From Tipula vernalis (Eukaryota; Arthropoda; Insecta; Diptera; Tipulidae), in contig OY282560.1 in assembly GCA_958295665.1 (NCBI GenBank), forward strand, positions 20,419,653 to 20,483,652: a stretch of 64,000 bases of DNA. The letters are read 5' to 3'. The first letter of the stretch is position 1, and each line of letters starts with the position of its first letter. Positions 1 through 11,975 of the stretch are shown one piece after another. A model generated the notes under the pieces. That model was not told where the DNA came from. It did not search any database and saw nothing but the letters and a program-made list of their open reading frames with translations. Position numbers and translations under genes: made by a program.

Positions 1-104
1 TTGTAATTTTTGGATCGCTCGTCAAAATATTTCTTAACTGAGTTTAAAATCTCGTTTATGTTATATTTCATACCCTTTCGGATATAAACAGCTAGATTAC
101 TCAC

Positions 105-344
105 TCACTTCCTGTCAGAACGATATTTACGGATCATCTCATAACCAGCTAGTGAAATAAAGTTGTCAGAATGTTTGTCTGGATACAACCATGTTTCCGA
201 AATGCCAACAACATGCAATGGAACATCTTTAGTAATAAGCCTAAATACATCCAAATGAGTTAGAAGGCTACCCGGATTAAGATGCGCAAAATGCAGGCCT
301 ACATGGAGCGAAAACCAAACATATTCGCAGAAAAACACATTCAA
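105..344 (-). pseudogene. Non-LTR retrotransposon endonuclease fragment
   Basis: The 79-codon open stretch reads like the start of an APE-type endonuclease from a Jockey/CR1-like LINE. It has an N-G/P-S-L-L-like start (LNPGSLLTHLD), then VVGISETWL, where the E of SETWL matches the metal-binding glutamate of these enzymes, then I-S-L-A-G-Y and a terminal R-x-D-R. Intact endonucleases of this class are about 220 residues and are followed by a reverse transcriptase; only the first third is seen here and nothing recognisable follows. I infer a dead, truncated LINE copy. The Jockey-like pieces at 30.3 and 60.3 kb need not belong to the same copy. Confidence 0.65.
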
Positions 345-2565
345 TGATTTCCGAGCCTACTAAATCACGATTTCAAAGCCTATTTATTATTGCCGTCTTA
401 CTTTGGTCACTGGAATAGTTATTGGTATAAAAATAAAAATGCAAATTATGCTCAAAATAAAAACCGAATATAATTTTCTTTTTACTTTTATCAATTGACA
501 TTAAAAATTAAATAAAAAAACAAAAAAAAAATTTCAAAAATATTCCTAGAATAATTCTATACCAACAAAAACTAGTTTTGAAACTATTCATTCCGGAATG
601 AAAATACATGGCATTGTTGTTGTAAAATGCTCAAAGTAAGACGGCATATATTGCCCAATAATATTTTATTGATGTAAATCAATATAGAAACAACTTGTGT
701 TGCTACAATTTTTTCACTAACCGCAGATAAATTACAAATTCTTAACCGAAAATATTCATATTCAGTTTCTAAATTACTCATTTGGAATTTTATCAAAACT
801 AAACTGGCAGTAAAAAATGACAAATTAAAAAACAAGAGAACGTCGAAAAGTAACAAAAATTAAATTGAAATTTTTCCAAACTTCGGATTTTTTTTATGGT
901 TTTATGTTATTCTTTTCCCACAATGCAAGAAATACAAAAAACAAAAAAAAAAAGAAGACAAATGAGCGAAATTTTGCAGAAAACAAAAACAAATTGCTTC
1001 CAAGAAAATACCCAAAAGAAAATGTTATAAAAAAAAAAAAGTAAAAAGTAAAAGAAAACTTTTTGTTTTCGGTTTTTTCTTTGTTATTGTTTTTGTTGCC
1101 GTTATATTATTTTCCAACCCTCGGAGTCGAGCAAAATAACGATTTTCTACTTAATTTTTAAACTTTCATTTTTTTTTTTTTTTAACAACAGTTTGTTTTG
1201 TTCAGTTATTATATTTAAAAAAAATTTCTGTTTTGTATTCGTTAACTTAATTTTTTATGTTTATTGTTTCTATATTTTCAATTTACTGTGTGCCCCACGC
1301 ACCCCAACTCTGCGCGTTCACAATTTATTATATGGCTGATTAAAGGGTCAAAGTTGATTAAATTTTTGGTATAACACTGGTATATTGAGACGTCACAGTG
1401 CTATTTAAATTCACAAGACGATTGATTAAATTTGGAATCCGCTATTTACCTAATCAATTCTTACTGCAAAATTAACATTTATTGCTCAAATATTTTTTAT
1501 TTTATGTTGTTTATACAGAGAGTACATGATAATTTTATCGACTTTTATTAGTCTTTGAATAACAATAATATGCAAATTGATTTGGTTTTTTTTTTTCTTT
1601 TGTTCGCGTGTACATTTCCAACCAATTGAGGAACTATGGAGATAGAAACAAATCCTTTCACTTGGTTTACAAATTTTGATATTGTGCGGACATACTCTCG
1701 TATTTGATACACATTTTGAATATGAAATTTCTATTTATCATAAATTTGCGATTTTTTTGGAAATGAACATTTAAATTGTTATCTAGCTCATTAAATACAA
1801 AATTAATGGGACTGTGGGGATGAATCAAAAAATTTATTCTGTATTTTTATTTTATGGTGGGCGCCTTTTAAATTTGTATGTGTGTTAGGCAATTTTATAG
1901 TTGGTAGCATTAAGTTTTTTTTTTAAATTATTTTAAATTGTTTAGTGAAGAGTTTTTAGGTTGAAAACGGGAATTTCATTGTCCTTAACGTACTGTTAGC
2001 TTAAAACTATATCCACTTGTTTCCAGTACTCAACCTTACTGAAAGTCCAAAGAACAAGACAAGATTGGCAATTGTAGATTTTTTCGCACAAGATTCGTAA
2101 CTCAAAGTATTTCGCAAACGCGGATTAGAAACACAACTACAAACTTTCTTGCCGTAAATTCCAGATTTTTTCTTGGATTGGACGCCAAATCAGGTTCGAT
2201 CTGCAAAATGTATTTATTGCATAAGAACCATTGCTTTTTTGCCGATACAAAAGCGCCTTAATGTATCAGCGTCCCGAAATATAAGTAGCTTGAAACGAAC
2301 TTCAGCAAAATATAATGAAGCAATGGAGACCGAAGTGGATCATAGTGTTTTTAAAGGTAAAATTAAAATTATAGAGTCAACATAATATCAGTGTTTTGTC
2401 CGGATAATAGGTATTCGACACTCCTCATGAAATAATGATAATTATTTCAGCTCCTTATTTCTGATTGTTTGTTGCCGCTTCTTATCCACTCCGAATGATT
2501 TTGTAATAATAAGACTTTGATATTTTCACTTCAAAATTCCAATTTATTATAAATTTTATTGCCAG
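345..2565. other. AT-rich intergenic stretch
   Basis: Dominated by A and T runs. The few short open frames, for example 584-856 and 2173-2385, have no motifs and look like chance. I see no RNA gene or repeat structure beyond homopolymer tracts. Confidence 0.6.
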
Positions 2566-3430
2566 CGGTTCCAAAAATGCTGCTGCATTTTTTTTTACTA
2601 ACTTCCATTTGGCCAATGGTGAAATATGTTGCTGCTGCAGATCATCATCTGCCATATCGGTAAATGTACGCCCGATTAAAAAAAAATGATCCGGTGTTTA
2701 ACAATCGATGTCTTCTGAATGGATCACTGCAAATGGCCTTGAATTCATGATAGCCTCGATCTTGGTAATTAAAGTTGTGAATTCCTCCAGAGTTAGTATT
2801 GCATCACCAACAACCCTCCCTAGATGTATTTTAGCCTGCTTGACCGCCGCCTCCCATATTCCTCCCATATGAGGTGAACCAGGTGGAATAAATTTCCATT
2901 CTATTTTGTGTTGCAATAGTGCCGATGCGATGTCAGACGTCTTTGATTTTAAAAGTTGAAATAACTCCCGCAATTGGTTGTTTGCTCCGACAAAGTTTGT
3001 ACCGTTGTCGGAATACAATGTATGGCAACTTCCTCTTCTTGATATAAACCGACTTAGTGCTCCTAGAAAGCTGTCTGTTGTGAGATTACATACAGTTTCT
3101 ATATGTACAGCTTTCGTACTCAAGCAAACAAATATGCATATGTACACTTTCATGGGCTTTGAACGGTCCACAGTAGTCTACACCCACTTTATAGAATGGA
3201 TGGACGTATTGCATTCTTTCCTTTGGTAGGTTCCCCATTATGGATTTTGTGTTTTAGTGCTTTGCTTGATACAGTTGATGCAATTATGGACTATAACTCT
3301 GGATAATATTTTGCCCTTGACTATCCAAAATCTGCGACGGATTATACTAGTGAGAAGAGTTACTCCCGTATGATTATACATTAGATGCGCGTCTCTTACT
3401 AAGCATTTAACTGCATGATGGTTCATTGGT
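2566..3430 (-). pseudogene. BEL/Pao integrase region, broken
   Basis: The zinc-binding part lies in 3238-3426: His residues (HH...H) then C-I-N-C, the usual HHCC arrangement. The catalytic core in 2698-3171 has VYICIFVCLSTKAVHIE, the YSDNGTNFVGAN block with the second catalytic Asp, and HMGGIWEAAVKQAK with the Glu, all typical of BEL/Pao integrase. After a stop near 2700 the same protein continues in another frame to about 2566, with a TPDHF and GR block and a final L-A-K-W, the usual end of the core. At least two frame breaks separate these pieces, so no functional product is expected. Confidence 0.85.
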
Positions 3431-3827
3431 AGGATGATAGGATGTCGTGTTAAATGGCCCGTGCCATAGTAGTGCTAATATTTTGGTTATTTTACTGAAG
3501 CTGGAATATCTATTAAGGACATTTTGCATAAAATCGTTTGTAGTTACTACAAAATTTTCCGTCTTTGAAGCGCGAAGTTCTTCAGTCGTCATAATTTGTG
3601 CGCGTGAATTCTTTGTTTGTTTGACCTTAATCTGTTCAGCATCGACTAACCATAGAGGTCCATACTACACTCTTGGTTAGTTCTGTAGCATTTGTACCTC
3701 GTGATGCAATGTCAGCCGGATTGTCCTTGGAACAAATATGCCACCAGTGCTCTCGTTTATACAACTGGATTATTTCACTGGATCTGCTCGCAACGAAAGT
3801 TGTTCATCGTCTTGGATGCTCTGCTAA

Positions 3828-4380
3828 TCAGTTTAATACAATTTGTGAATCTGTGAATAGGGAAACATTAGTGATTTTCACAGTTAAGGACTCTTCCACT
3901 GATTTCATTAGCTTTGTTAATAACAAAGCGCCCATCAATTCGAATCGAGGTAGGCTAATCTGCTTCACCGGTGCTACTCGTGATTTAGATGCAGTTGTAT
4001 TAGAAACTGCACCATGACCTGTATCCAACACAGTGTAAACAACGGCAGCATAAGCATTTTCGCTTGCGTCGCAAAAACCAATCAATTTGACTTGGCTGCC
4101 TGATTGTATCCATCTTGGAATGCGAATCATGTGGGATTCGCATAAATCATCTTTGATCTCCATCCATGACTTTAGAATGTGTGGAGGGAGCTCATTATCC
4201 CAATTCACGTTTTGCATCCAGAGCTTCTGGAACAGAATATTAGCCTTTATTATTATCGGAGACAACCAGCCAAGCGGGTCATATATTCGACTCGCGTCTG
4301 ATAATAATGTACGCTTCGTGTGTAGATTGCGATTCGGAATGTCAACCTTGAATTGGAATACGTCTTCAAGTGGATTCCAT
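3828..4380 (-). pseudogene. BEL/Pao RT end and RNase H
   Basis: The frame opens upstream of 4265 with R-I-Y-D-P-L-G-W, then SPIIIKANILFQKLW, the linker between RT and RNase H in BEL/Pao pol. RNase H follows with VKLIGFCDASENAYAAVVY (first catalytic Asp in CDAS), the LPRFELMGALL block with the Glu, and SLFTDSQIVLN with a third Asp. The frame is intact for about 145 codons after 4265 but ends early at 3828. A broken 3407-3592 stretch links it to the integrase. Confidence 0.8.
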
Positions 4381-4387
4381 TGAAAAC

Positions 4388-5270
4388 CTAATACCTTTGA
4401 TGAATCTGTATATTCTCCGATTTCCTTATAACATCCTCCTCCTTAACGTCTTTCTTCATTGTGTTGTGAATGAATAATCGAAGTTCGTTATCGTTCGTCA
4501 GAAATTTTCGAAATTTAAATCCATGAATTCCTAGCGCGTTTGTTACTTGCTCTATTAGTTTTTTGGCACACGGTATTGAACTTTCTCCGGTCAATAAATC
4601 GTCCACATACATGTCATGAAGTATGGCTTCTAATGCTTCTGGTTTGCTAAAAAGGCTGCAGGTGCGGTACCATAAGTTAGTGTGTTCAGTTCATATGCAT
4701 CTGGTTGATGGTTTGGACTGATTCGCCATAAAATATTCTGATATTTGCGATCCTCTGGTGACACCCACACTTGTCGATACATTTTCTCTACGTCCCCGCA
4801 TATCACAAACTAATGTTGCCGAAATCTAATAAGAATATTGATAAGCAGGGTTTGTACATTGGGGCCCACCATTAAAATATCATTCAATGATAGACATGTA
4901 GATGACTTGGTGGAAGCATCAAATACCACTCGAAGCTTCGTGGTTAAACTGCTTTCTTTCAGCACTCCGTGATGTGGTAGATAATATTTATTATCTTTCT
5001 GCGACTCTTTTATTCGCACCATGTGGCCTAACTCCTCATACTCGTCCATGAATGTCTTATACGTTTTGCCAAATTCTTTGTCTCGTTCAAACTTTCGTTC
5101 CATGGCTTTTAGAAGATTTAAAGCAGCATTGTACGTTGTTCCAAGCATGCTACCTGATTGTTTGAATGACAATTTTACTTCAAATCTGTTATCTTGCGTT
5201 TGCTTGGTCTTTGCTAGGAACAAATCCTCGCATTTTTGCTCTTCTGGAGTTTGTTTTATCGCACCATGAA
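4388..5270 (-). pseudogene. BEL/Pao reverse transcriptase, broken
   Basis: The N-terminal part (5223-4810) shows KTFMDEYEELGHM, YYLPHHGVLKES and LRVVFDAST, then SLNDILMVGPNVQ, a highly characteristic BEL/Pao RT opening. The catalytic YVDDLLTGE lies in 4388-4612. Between them the frame is broken near 4810 and 4640. The Gag C-terminus and protease expected upstream are absent. In intact elements the domain copies genomic RNA to DNA in the cytoplasmic particle; this one cannot be translated through. Confidence 0.85.
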
Positions 5271-5541
5271 TGCTCGGAACTGTTCATGAAATTTTCGTTG
5301 TGCTTTATAGTCGTAAGGCTATGCTTCCGTATAGACGCATTGAGTCCCGCAAGCACTACATAGTAGCTGTCCTCGAATTCGAAATGGTCTGATTCCACTT
5401 TGCCATCTAGATCAAACATCTAGCGTTCAATAGTCATGAATTCGGTTAATAGTTTCTGTGCTCTGTCTAGCTTTACGTTGATCTCATCTGGACTAGCGTT
5501 ATCTAAATTACCTCGCACAAAATTGACTACAATTGACATCT
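5271..5541 (-). pseudogene. BEL/Pao Gag N-terminal fragment
   Basis: A possible ATG at 5539-5537 starts a frame with D-E-I-N-V-K-L-D-R-A-Q-K-L-L and, after an in-frame TAG near 5420, HFEFEDSYYVVLAGLNASI, which resembles the FEDxYYxxI block of BEL/Pao Gag. It then runs directly into pol sequence at about 5270. Assignment rests on this block and on position upstream of RT. Confidence 0.6.
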
Positions 5542-5733
5542 CTTATCGACTAGCGAAACTAGTGTTATAAATTTACATGTACATAAATTGAGCTAATTGA
5601 ATTAATTTATTTTTACACTGCTAAATGAGCTGTCAGAAATGTTATTGTAAATAAACAAATTTTGTGTTGCGATTGTGAGTGCAGTTCATCGATAATTAAT
5701 TAAATAGAAGATAAGTTAAAAATATTATAAATG

Positions 5734-6105
5734 CACGACCGAGCAAACGGCGCAGTGGTTAAAGCTGCGTCGGTTGGATCGGGAGGCACCGGGTTCGAAT
5801 CCCTATAGGTGCGGGATGCAAAAGAGATTCATCATCTGATTACGATCGGTGATGAAGATGAACACATCTATGACGCCCTGTTGAGAGTGCAGAATCCATG
5901 GGCCGACCCACCTTTCATGTCAGCACTATAGGTTGGCATGAAGCAATGCAATGTGCAGGTGGTTTATACAGAAACGGGTCTATAGCCATTCGTCCTCGAT
6001 TTGGCATAACTGCGTAAGGTAGGACGGTAAAAGGGAACTGCGAAAGAGTCGGGAGTGCCTAGAGCCCCAGAACGGATTGCAGAGTTTCAAAGAGGAAAAA
6101 AAAAA
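5734..6105 (+). mobile_element. tRNA-derived SINE with target duplication
   Basis: The head has a pol III box A-like stretch (5749-5759, GGCGCAGTGGT) and a perfect box B (5792-5802, GGTTCGAATCC), 43 bases apart start to start, as in tRNA genes. A tRNA-unrelated body of about 270 bases follows and then a tail of about ten A residues. The insertion is bounded by TATAAATG at 5726-5733 and again at 6106-6113, an 8-bp target-site duplication. It has no coding capacity; such elements depend on a LINE for mobilisation. The structure is well preserved, so the insertion may be fairly recent. I do not recognise the family. Confidence 0.85.
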
Positions 6106-6337
6106 TATAAATGTATTAAAATTTCTGTTGCATTTATCCAGCGTCAACAATCAGGCATAAACGAAACTTAAATATCATTTAGTACAAATACCCTTTTTAA
6201 TAAATCCGTCCGACGATTAAAAAAAAAATGTATTTGTTCGCTTATGTACCACACCTAATGAAATTAATTAGAATTTGATCAATCAGCAAATGTCGGGAGT
6301 AACAAACAACAATTCGATAATACTAACTGTAATCATG

Positions 6338-6917
6338 TCAATAATGGATGTGCATGGACACAGGTTCAGAATCTACTTTTATAACTGAAGCTCTTACATG
6401 AAAGTGTGAATTAAAACGTAAGCATGCTTTTAATCGGCTGGCTTCAATTTCAACAAGTAAGACCAGAGGGCTAATAAATTTAAATTTGGGTCGATGCACT
6501 GATACTAAACTATCTAACGGCATATTTACAATCACTATAGCAATTATACTATAGACCAGAAGGATGCAAACAGCTTTTTCCAAGATCCAAATCCCATAGA
6601 AATGTTTCTTCTCTACGATACAGACAAGTTTGGAAGATGTATGTACGTCACTTTTTAAAGCGATTTTGGGAAGTCGAAGAAACTTCAATTGAAATACCTA
6701 ACAAAAAAGATGAAAGAACATTTCTCTAGAACACGTCAATAAGCAAATGGTCGTTACATTGGAGAATTGCCTTCCAAAGAAAATTTAGTACAGTTTGGGA
6801 GTACTTTGAAAATCTGGTTGGTCCGCTGCCAGAAATAAACTTACCTGACAATACGCATCCCAAAAATCCTACACATACAGTCGATTCATAGTATTTAGAG
6901 AAAGCGTATTTAGCCAT
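6338..6917 (-). pseudogene. Rearranged BEL/Pao protease-region debris
   Basis: Two open pieces on the minus strand look like parts of a BEL/Pao Gag-protease junction in the wrong order. 6917-6726 contains FLGCVLSGK, resembling the F-G-W/Y-V-L-S-G-K block at the protease end. 6688-6338 contains a CIVEKKH zinc-knuckle-like start and RASVIKVDSEP, where the normal protease has R-A-L-I/L-D-S-G-S. The catalytic motif is degraded. I infer scrambled remnants beside copy 2. Confidence 0.4.
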
Positions 6918-6920
6918 CGT

Positions 6921-7178
6921 TTACTCTCTTATTAATAATAGGTAATTAACATAATTCAGGAAGCACTTGTAATATTTTTGATCTTGAATCAGTTCTGCGT
7001 TTTTTAATCGACCTCCAACGCGAATATTTCCATCAGAATCTATAAATGGAGAAAGTGATTTCAATGGAGTTTTACTTACATATATTTGTTGTTTTTTGAA
7101 GTGATTTAATGTCGTCAGAAATGAGTCGTATTGAACCCTTTTAAGAAAAGCCTGAAGTGCAACGTTGGTTTCACTCAA
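6921..7178 (-). pseudogene. BEL/Pao integrase N-terminus, truncated
   Basis: An 85-codon open piece with LSPFIDSDGNIRVGGRLKNA, the highly conserved segment just before the HHCC zinc domain of BEL/Pao integrase, and then a degenerate continuation that ends at about 6921. No H-H-C-C motif or catalytic core follows. Confidence 0.8.
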
Positions 7179-7179
7179 A

Positions 7180-7620
7180 TATAGTCTGCAGAATTTTCAA
7201 TAGTAGAAACATAGTGCAAGCAGCTCTTCGCAGTAACTTCTTGAATTTGAGAGATTATGTTAGCAACAAATTTGGCATAGCGATGTGGTTCAGATTCTAT
7301 TCGAAGAAGTGTTTTTTTCAGAATCCGACCAGAAATAAATGGAATGAAAATTGATTTTTAGAACGGACAATAATTTATGGCTTATTTAAGCTAGGAGCAG
7401 AGCTGCACATAGTTCTAGTCTTGGAATTGTTTGTTTCTTCAATGGAGCAACTCGAAACTTAGAACAGATTATGTTAATGTGATGAGTTATAAAAAAACAC
7501 ATCCAAATCCAGCTTCGCTTGCATCACCAAACCCATGTAATGCTTCGAGGAATGGAGACTCGATTGATCTGCACTAACTAAGATTACAGACAACTTATTT
7601 ACTAAATTGTCATCCGCTAT
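7180..7620 (-). pseudogene. BEL/Pao RNase H, decayed
   Basis: About 7565-7500 reads LHGFGDASEAGFGCV, matching the RNase H start with the first catalytic Asp in DAS. About 7300-7180 reads FVANIISQIQEVT and then STIENSADY, which matches the end of the domain (normally E-N-P-A-D). The segment between, with the second and third catalytic residues, is not recognisable. Confidence 0.7.
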
Positions 7621-7689
7621 CTCTGGAATATTTGAGGAGAATTTTCAAAGATCGAAGGAACCCTAATTCAATAAGTTAATCAGGTCTCC

Positions 7690-8560
7690 CTTTAATGTCA
7701 ATGCATCTTGAACGTTATTAGCCCAAGTTCAACGTGATCAACGTAAAAGATCATCCATCAAAACCTTACATACATCAAAGAACGAAGGCTCGTTAATAGC
7801 CAGTTGATTTAATGTCCTGGTTGGCAGGTATGGGGCACTTGCAGTACCGTAAATTACCGTATGAAGTCTATAACATTTTAATGATTTCGACGGAACATAG
7901 CACCACCAAATGCGTTGAAGATCTTGTTGATTATTGTGGATTCAAATTTGACTATACATTTTGGCTATATCAGCCGAGAATGCAATTTAATATTTTCTGT
8001 TTGTACAATAGGACCAACCATCATACAATCATTTATTGAGATTTGTGATGATGTTTTACATGATGCGTTGAACACAACGCTTGAAGTGCTTGAAAATTTT
8101 GTGACGAAAGATGTGGAAGGTAATAAGTTTTATTTTACTGACAAATAGTTAAATATACTCGTTCATGAAGTCTTTATATTGTTGGGATACCACTGGATTT
8201 TTGCATAATTGTTTTTCAACGTTAAAAAATTTTCGACGGGGATTTTCACTGGATGATCCAAGTTCTGTTATTTTATGGTTAACTGGAATTACAACTGAAT
8301 GTCTTCCTGAACTTAACCTTTTATGATTCTTTTGAAAATGATCCTCACACAATTTTTCTTCGAGGGAGAAGTTATTCCTAGCACCCTTCGATGAGACCTT
8401 TGATGTTGAATTGGGGAATTTGAATTATTTTGTACTTTCTTTTTTCCGCTAAGAACATAGCCGAATATACTATCGGAAAACAATGGTAGTTCCTCAGTTA
8501 ACTTAAATGAGAATGTCAATATCAGGAATGTTGAAATATTGATCCCCAAGTTTTATATAA
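7690..8560 (-). pseudogene. BEL/Pao protease end and reverse transcriptase, decayed
   Basis: 8500-8440 reads LPLFSDSIFGYVLSGK, the end of the protease region. 8352-8149 reads CEDHFQKNHKRLSSGRHSVV, then KNPVVSQQYKDFMNEY, the RT N-terminus. 7990-7800 on the same strand reads SADIAKMYSQI and VIYGTASAPY, the RT motif A and B region, and 7780-7690 holds the F-x-D-V-x-K-V-L-M-D-D-L-L equivalent of YVDDLLTG with the first positions changed. Multiple frame changes separate them. Confidence 0.75.
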
Positions 8561-8899
8561 GATGGTAATGATTTAGTTTCGAATTTTATGGATAGCAATG
8601 TTAAATCACCATCATCCATGGTAACATTTTAAATTTAAGTTATATTCGGAAATTCGAGATCCTATTGTTACATACACCTTGTGACTGAAGGACGTAATTT
8701 TACTTCCCATCCAGGCTACTTGTTTGGAAGTTGGGTGCATTTTTAAATTCAATAGACGACATGTTTTATTCTTACGAGAATATGATTACCACTACTTGCA
8801 AAAGCTTTTACTATTGCTGTCCCTATAGCATTATTTGTCCATTCGATAGTAGATTTACTGAACTAATTTCATTAATTGAATTATTTAGGTACAGTTGCG

Positions 8900-9700
8900 A
8901 ACATTATGTGACGCATTTGCTTAACGAAGTGAAATCTCATTTTTGGAGTCAACTTAGGGTCACAAAAATCTGGACACTTATTGACTGAATGGTTACTGCA
9001 GCAATAAGAACAAGAGAAGGATTTTTTCTATTTTTAAAATTGCTTCGAGTCGATCCTGGTTTTATAATTAGCAAAGATACCAGTTTGAAAGGGGCATATC
9101 AATTACATCCAAGCGGCTTACATTATCTAATTTTGCAGATAAGTGATGAATTAAAATAAGGTTCCAACTATTAACTGGCACCTTCAAAGCCCCTAACGAA
9201 TTATAATTTTTTACCGCTTGATCTACGAATGCTTGTAATGACTCATGAGGTGATTTAATATCGTATAGCTAGCTGTTTTAAATACATTATTTGAATTGCT
9301 ATTTCATTATTATACTTATCGTATATCGTAGTCCAAACTAAATCGTAGTTAGCAGATGTAACTGTAATACACAGTATCACTACTCACATGCGATACAAGA
9401 TTATGGAATTTTATTGTATTAAAATATTTCTTTTGTGTACTAGTCCTTCAAAAATATCGCGACATCTTAATCAATCAGATTCCCTACCACTAAATGAAGG
9501 TAAGTAAATTTTGCGCATTCGCATTTCTACTGAAGAAGAAGCTCCGTTTGCCAAATCTATTGAAGGAAATATTACTTAATTCTGGTTTTTTCCTCTCATC
9601 TATTGCATTCAGGATAATGCTTTCGAACTTACCGTAGTCATCTTCAAATGTTTCTCTATTCGTCACTCCTACCCCGTCCAACACTTCCATTTTTGAATGA
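8900..9700 (-). pseudogene. BEL/Pao Gag, decayed
   Basis: Three recognisable parts. 9690-9490 has RETFEDDYGKFESII, matching the start of BEL Gag. About 9260-9110 reads S-L-Q-A-F-V-D-Q-A, LGALKVPVNSW and LILIHHLSAKLD, the helical mid-Gag segment. About 9040-8920 has CSYCCSNHSVNKCPDF, a C-x2-C zinc-knuckle-type sequence. The parts lie in different frames. In living elements this protein forms the particle. Confidence 0.65.
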
Positions 9701-9980
9701 ATTTCGTCGTATATGTATTTATTATAAATTATCCTTAGCCGGACATAACTCTAATTATTCGATTTCGTCTTGAGTGAAAGGCATTATATATGATTAAAAT
9801 TAAAAATTATTTATTCCAAAACTAACGTACAGTATCGTAGAATATTTTATGATAACTCACGCAAGCGGTAAACGAAATTATATAAACCACGCGAATATAA
9901 TTTGTAAAATGAGGTTATATGAGGTTTCACATAAGGTGATCAGAACTTCGGTCTTGATTAATTCAACTACCAAATCAATC
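9701..9980. other. AT-rich, no feature seen
   Basis: No open frame, motif or repeat that I can support. Confidence 0.5.
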
Positions 9981-9983
9981 CCG

Positions 9984-10440
9984 AAATGATCCTCTCAAGT
10001 CAACCATCAGCTTAAGCTCCAACTCAATTTACAACTCAACCTCTATCTCAATGGCAAACAATCCTAAGCGCAATCAGTAAATTAACGACCAACCCAGCCC
10101 TCAATTAAATCACCAAATCAACCTGTAATCCACTTTGAGATCAACGTTTAATCTAACTCTAAATCAACCCTTAAATAATTCACCAACCGAACAGCTCATA
10201 CCCCAAGGCAGCCTAACTAAATTCTAATTCTACGTCAACTCAACTTATCTCGACCCAAATCACAACCCTCTGCTGAACTCTATACTTATTTTCCAACCCA
10301 CTCCCAAATTTAACTCGATTCGAAAGCTACATGCGTGTATGCACTCAACTCAATCTAGCCTCCCACTAAATCCTAAGTTCGGCCTCAAGTTAATCCCTAA
10401 TCGAACTTCTCTTTCAAATCCAACTCAATTTCAACTCAAA
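9984..10440. repeat. Degenerate CAACTCAAC-type array
   Basis: Loose tandem arrangement of words such as CAACTCAA, CAACCCT and AATTCAAC, with no fixed period. The base composition is strikingly G-poor on this strand. A similar tract lies at 13790-14060. The open frame at 10339-10632 is a consequence of the repeat and not a gene. Confidence 0.7.
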
Positions 10441-10925
10441 CCCTACTCACGATCACACCGGCATACGTACCGTCGTACCATCATAACCTTAAACAATCAT
10501 TCCATCATACCCTTATTCCATTATACCATCATACGTCAAGACGCTATACCGTTAAACCATCATACAATCGTACCGTATGTTATATATCTTATCATCAATC
10601 CAACACACCATCATACTGTCATTTCATCATAAAATCGTACCATCGTACCATCATACAATCATATAATCATACCAACATACCATCATACCATCATACCACT
10701 ATACCATCGTATCGTACCATCATACCGTCATTATAATCATACCATCATACCACCGTAACATAGTACCATAGTACCATCATATAATCATACCATCATACTG
10801 TCAGGCTATGATATCATCATAACATCCAACCATCATACCATTATAGCCTCACACCATCATACCCTCATACTATCTTACCATCATACCAACATACCATGAT
10901 ACCATTTTACCATCTTACAGGTTTT
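10441..10925. repeat. Degenerate CATACCAT minisatellite
   Basis: Dozens of imperfect copies of a 7-9 base unit (CATACCAT, CATCATAC, ATCGTAC), continuous with the CAACTCAAC-type tract to its left. Confidence 0.85.
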
Positions 10926-11112
10926 ACATTTCAAATTGAAACTTTTACATTTAAAATTGAACCCTTAACAAATTATATGAATGGCCAATTAGGATGGAGC
11001 TTGGAAGAATCCTTAAACGATTATGATGAAAATTGACATATGCGTTGGAAATGAGATTCTAAATTGATTTTTGGATAAAATTCTGTAATATGGTCAGTAA
11101 GAATATAACTTA

Positions 11113-11158
11113 AGCATGGTTTCCACGATGGCGAGGCGAAAAAATTAGTCAAACTAAA
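11113..11158. repeat. Harbinger left terminal inverted repeat
   Basis: Pairs with 12921-12966 in inverted orientation, with few mismatches. Preceded by TTA. Confidence 0.9.
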
Positions 11159-11639
11159 AAGAGAAATCAAAAATTCACCAATAGTACGATAGAGAGAAAA
11201 TACCATTTTGACAGAAAAATTGGGACGTCCAGTTTTTAAAATTTTAATTCAGCACTCCTAAATAGGACGTCTAATCTGAAAAATAGATGAAATGGTTCAT
11301 CTTTATTCGGATTAGTCGCTGATTTTCGGAATTCATATTGTCAATTTGAAGTAAATTTTCGGAATAAAACAAATTACAAAATAGAACCGTTAATTTGAAT
11401 TTGGTTGTGTAAAGACAATTAATAAATTAATATAAAGCAATATAAAAGTAATAAATGTTAATAAAGTTAAAATAGGTAAGTTAAATTATGAAATGTCTCT
11501 AAATGTATTTAATAACTAGTTTATAATATTTACAGTATTCAATAAAACTAGACGTAGTAGCCATGAAATAACGAGTCCTTATTTGGATAAGGAAGCCGAT
11601 GATTATGATGGTAATACATCTGATGAATGAATTATGCAT

Positions 11640-11911
11640 TCAACTGTGGAAACATTTGCCTTTTGGTTGTTCTAAAAATTCACCACTTGGTGCTTAATAT
11701 TCCAAAGACGATTTCAATAATTCGTCTAGCGCGACTTAGGCGATAGTTGAAAACTCTTTGTTCTTGGGTCAAGTTGTTCGAGCTATACGGTTTCATCATA
11801 TTTTCAGTTAAAGAGAAAGCATCGTCCGCCAACAAAATCAAATGGACAATTGTTTAAGTCTTCTGCGACATCACATGGCTCTGGAATTCTGCAACATATA
11901 TATAAAATTCT

Positions 11912-11975
<64 letters not shown>

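Larger units (their letters stand above)
2566..5541 (-). mobile_element. BEL/Pao retrotransposon remnant (copy 1)
   Basis: Reading on the minus strand from 5541 down to about 2566, the order is Gag N-terminus, RT, RNase H, integrase, which is the BEL/Pao order. The Gag C-terminus and protease are missing: Gag joins pol at about 5270. Several frameshifts and stops are present and I could not find flanking LTRs. The element is therefore a dead, internally deleted copy. Confidence 0.85.
6921..9700 (-). mobile_element. BEL/Pao retrotransposon remnant (copy 2)
   Basis: Minus-strand order from 9700 down: Gag, Gag zinc knuckle, protease end, RT, RNase H, integrase N-terminus, where it stops at about 6921. 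Almost every domain is split by stops and frameshifts, so it is older than copy 1. No LTRs are seen. The integrase core and the 3' end are missing. Confidence 0.8.

Noticed and set aside
5740..5815. A functional tRNA gene
   Set aside because: Box A and box B are present, but the sequence continues into a long body with an A tail and target duplications, and I could not form a full cloverleaf. It is the head of a SINE.
7812..8148. Plus-strand ORFs in BEL copy 2 (7812-8039, 7915-8148)
   Set aside because: The minus strand carries clear RT motifs at the same place.
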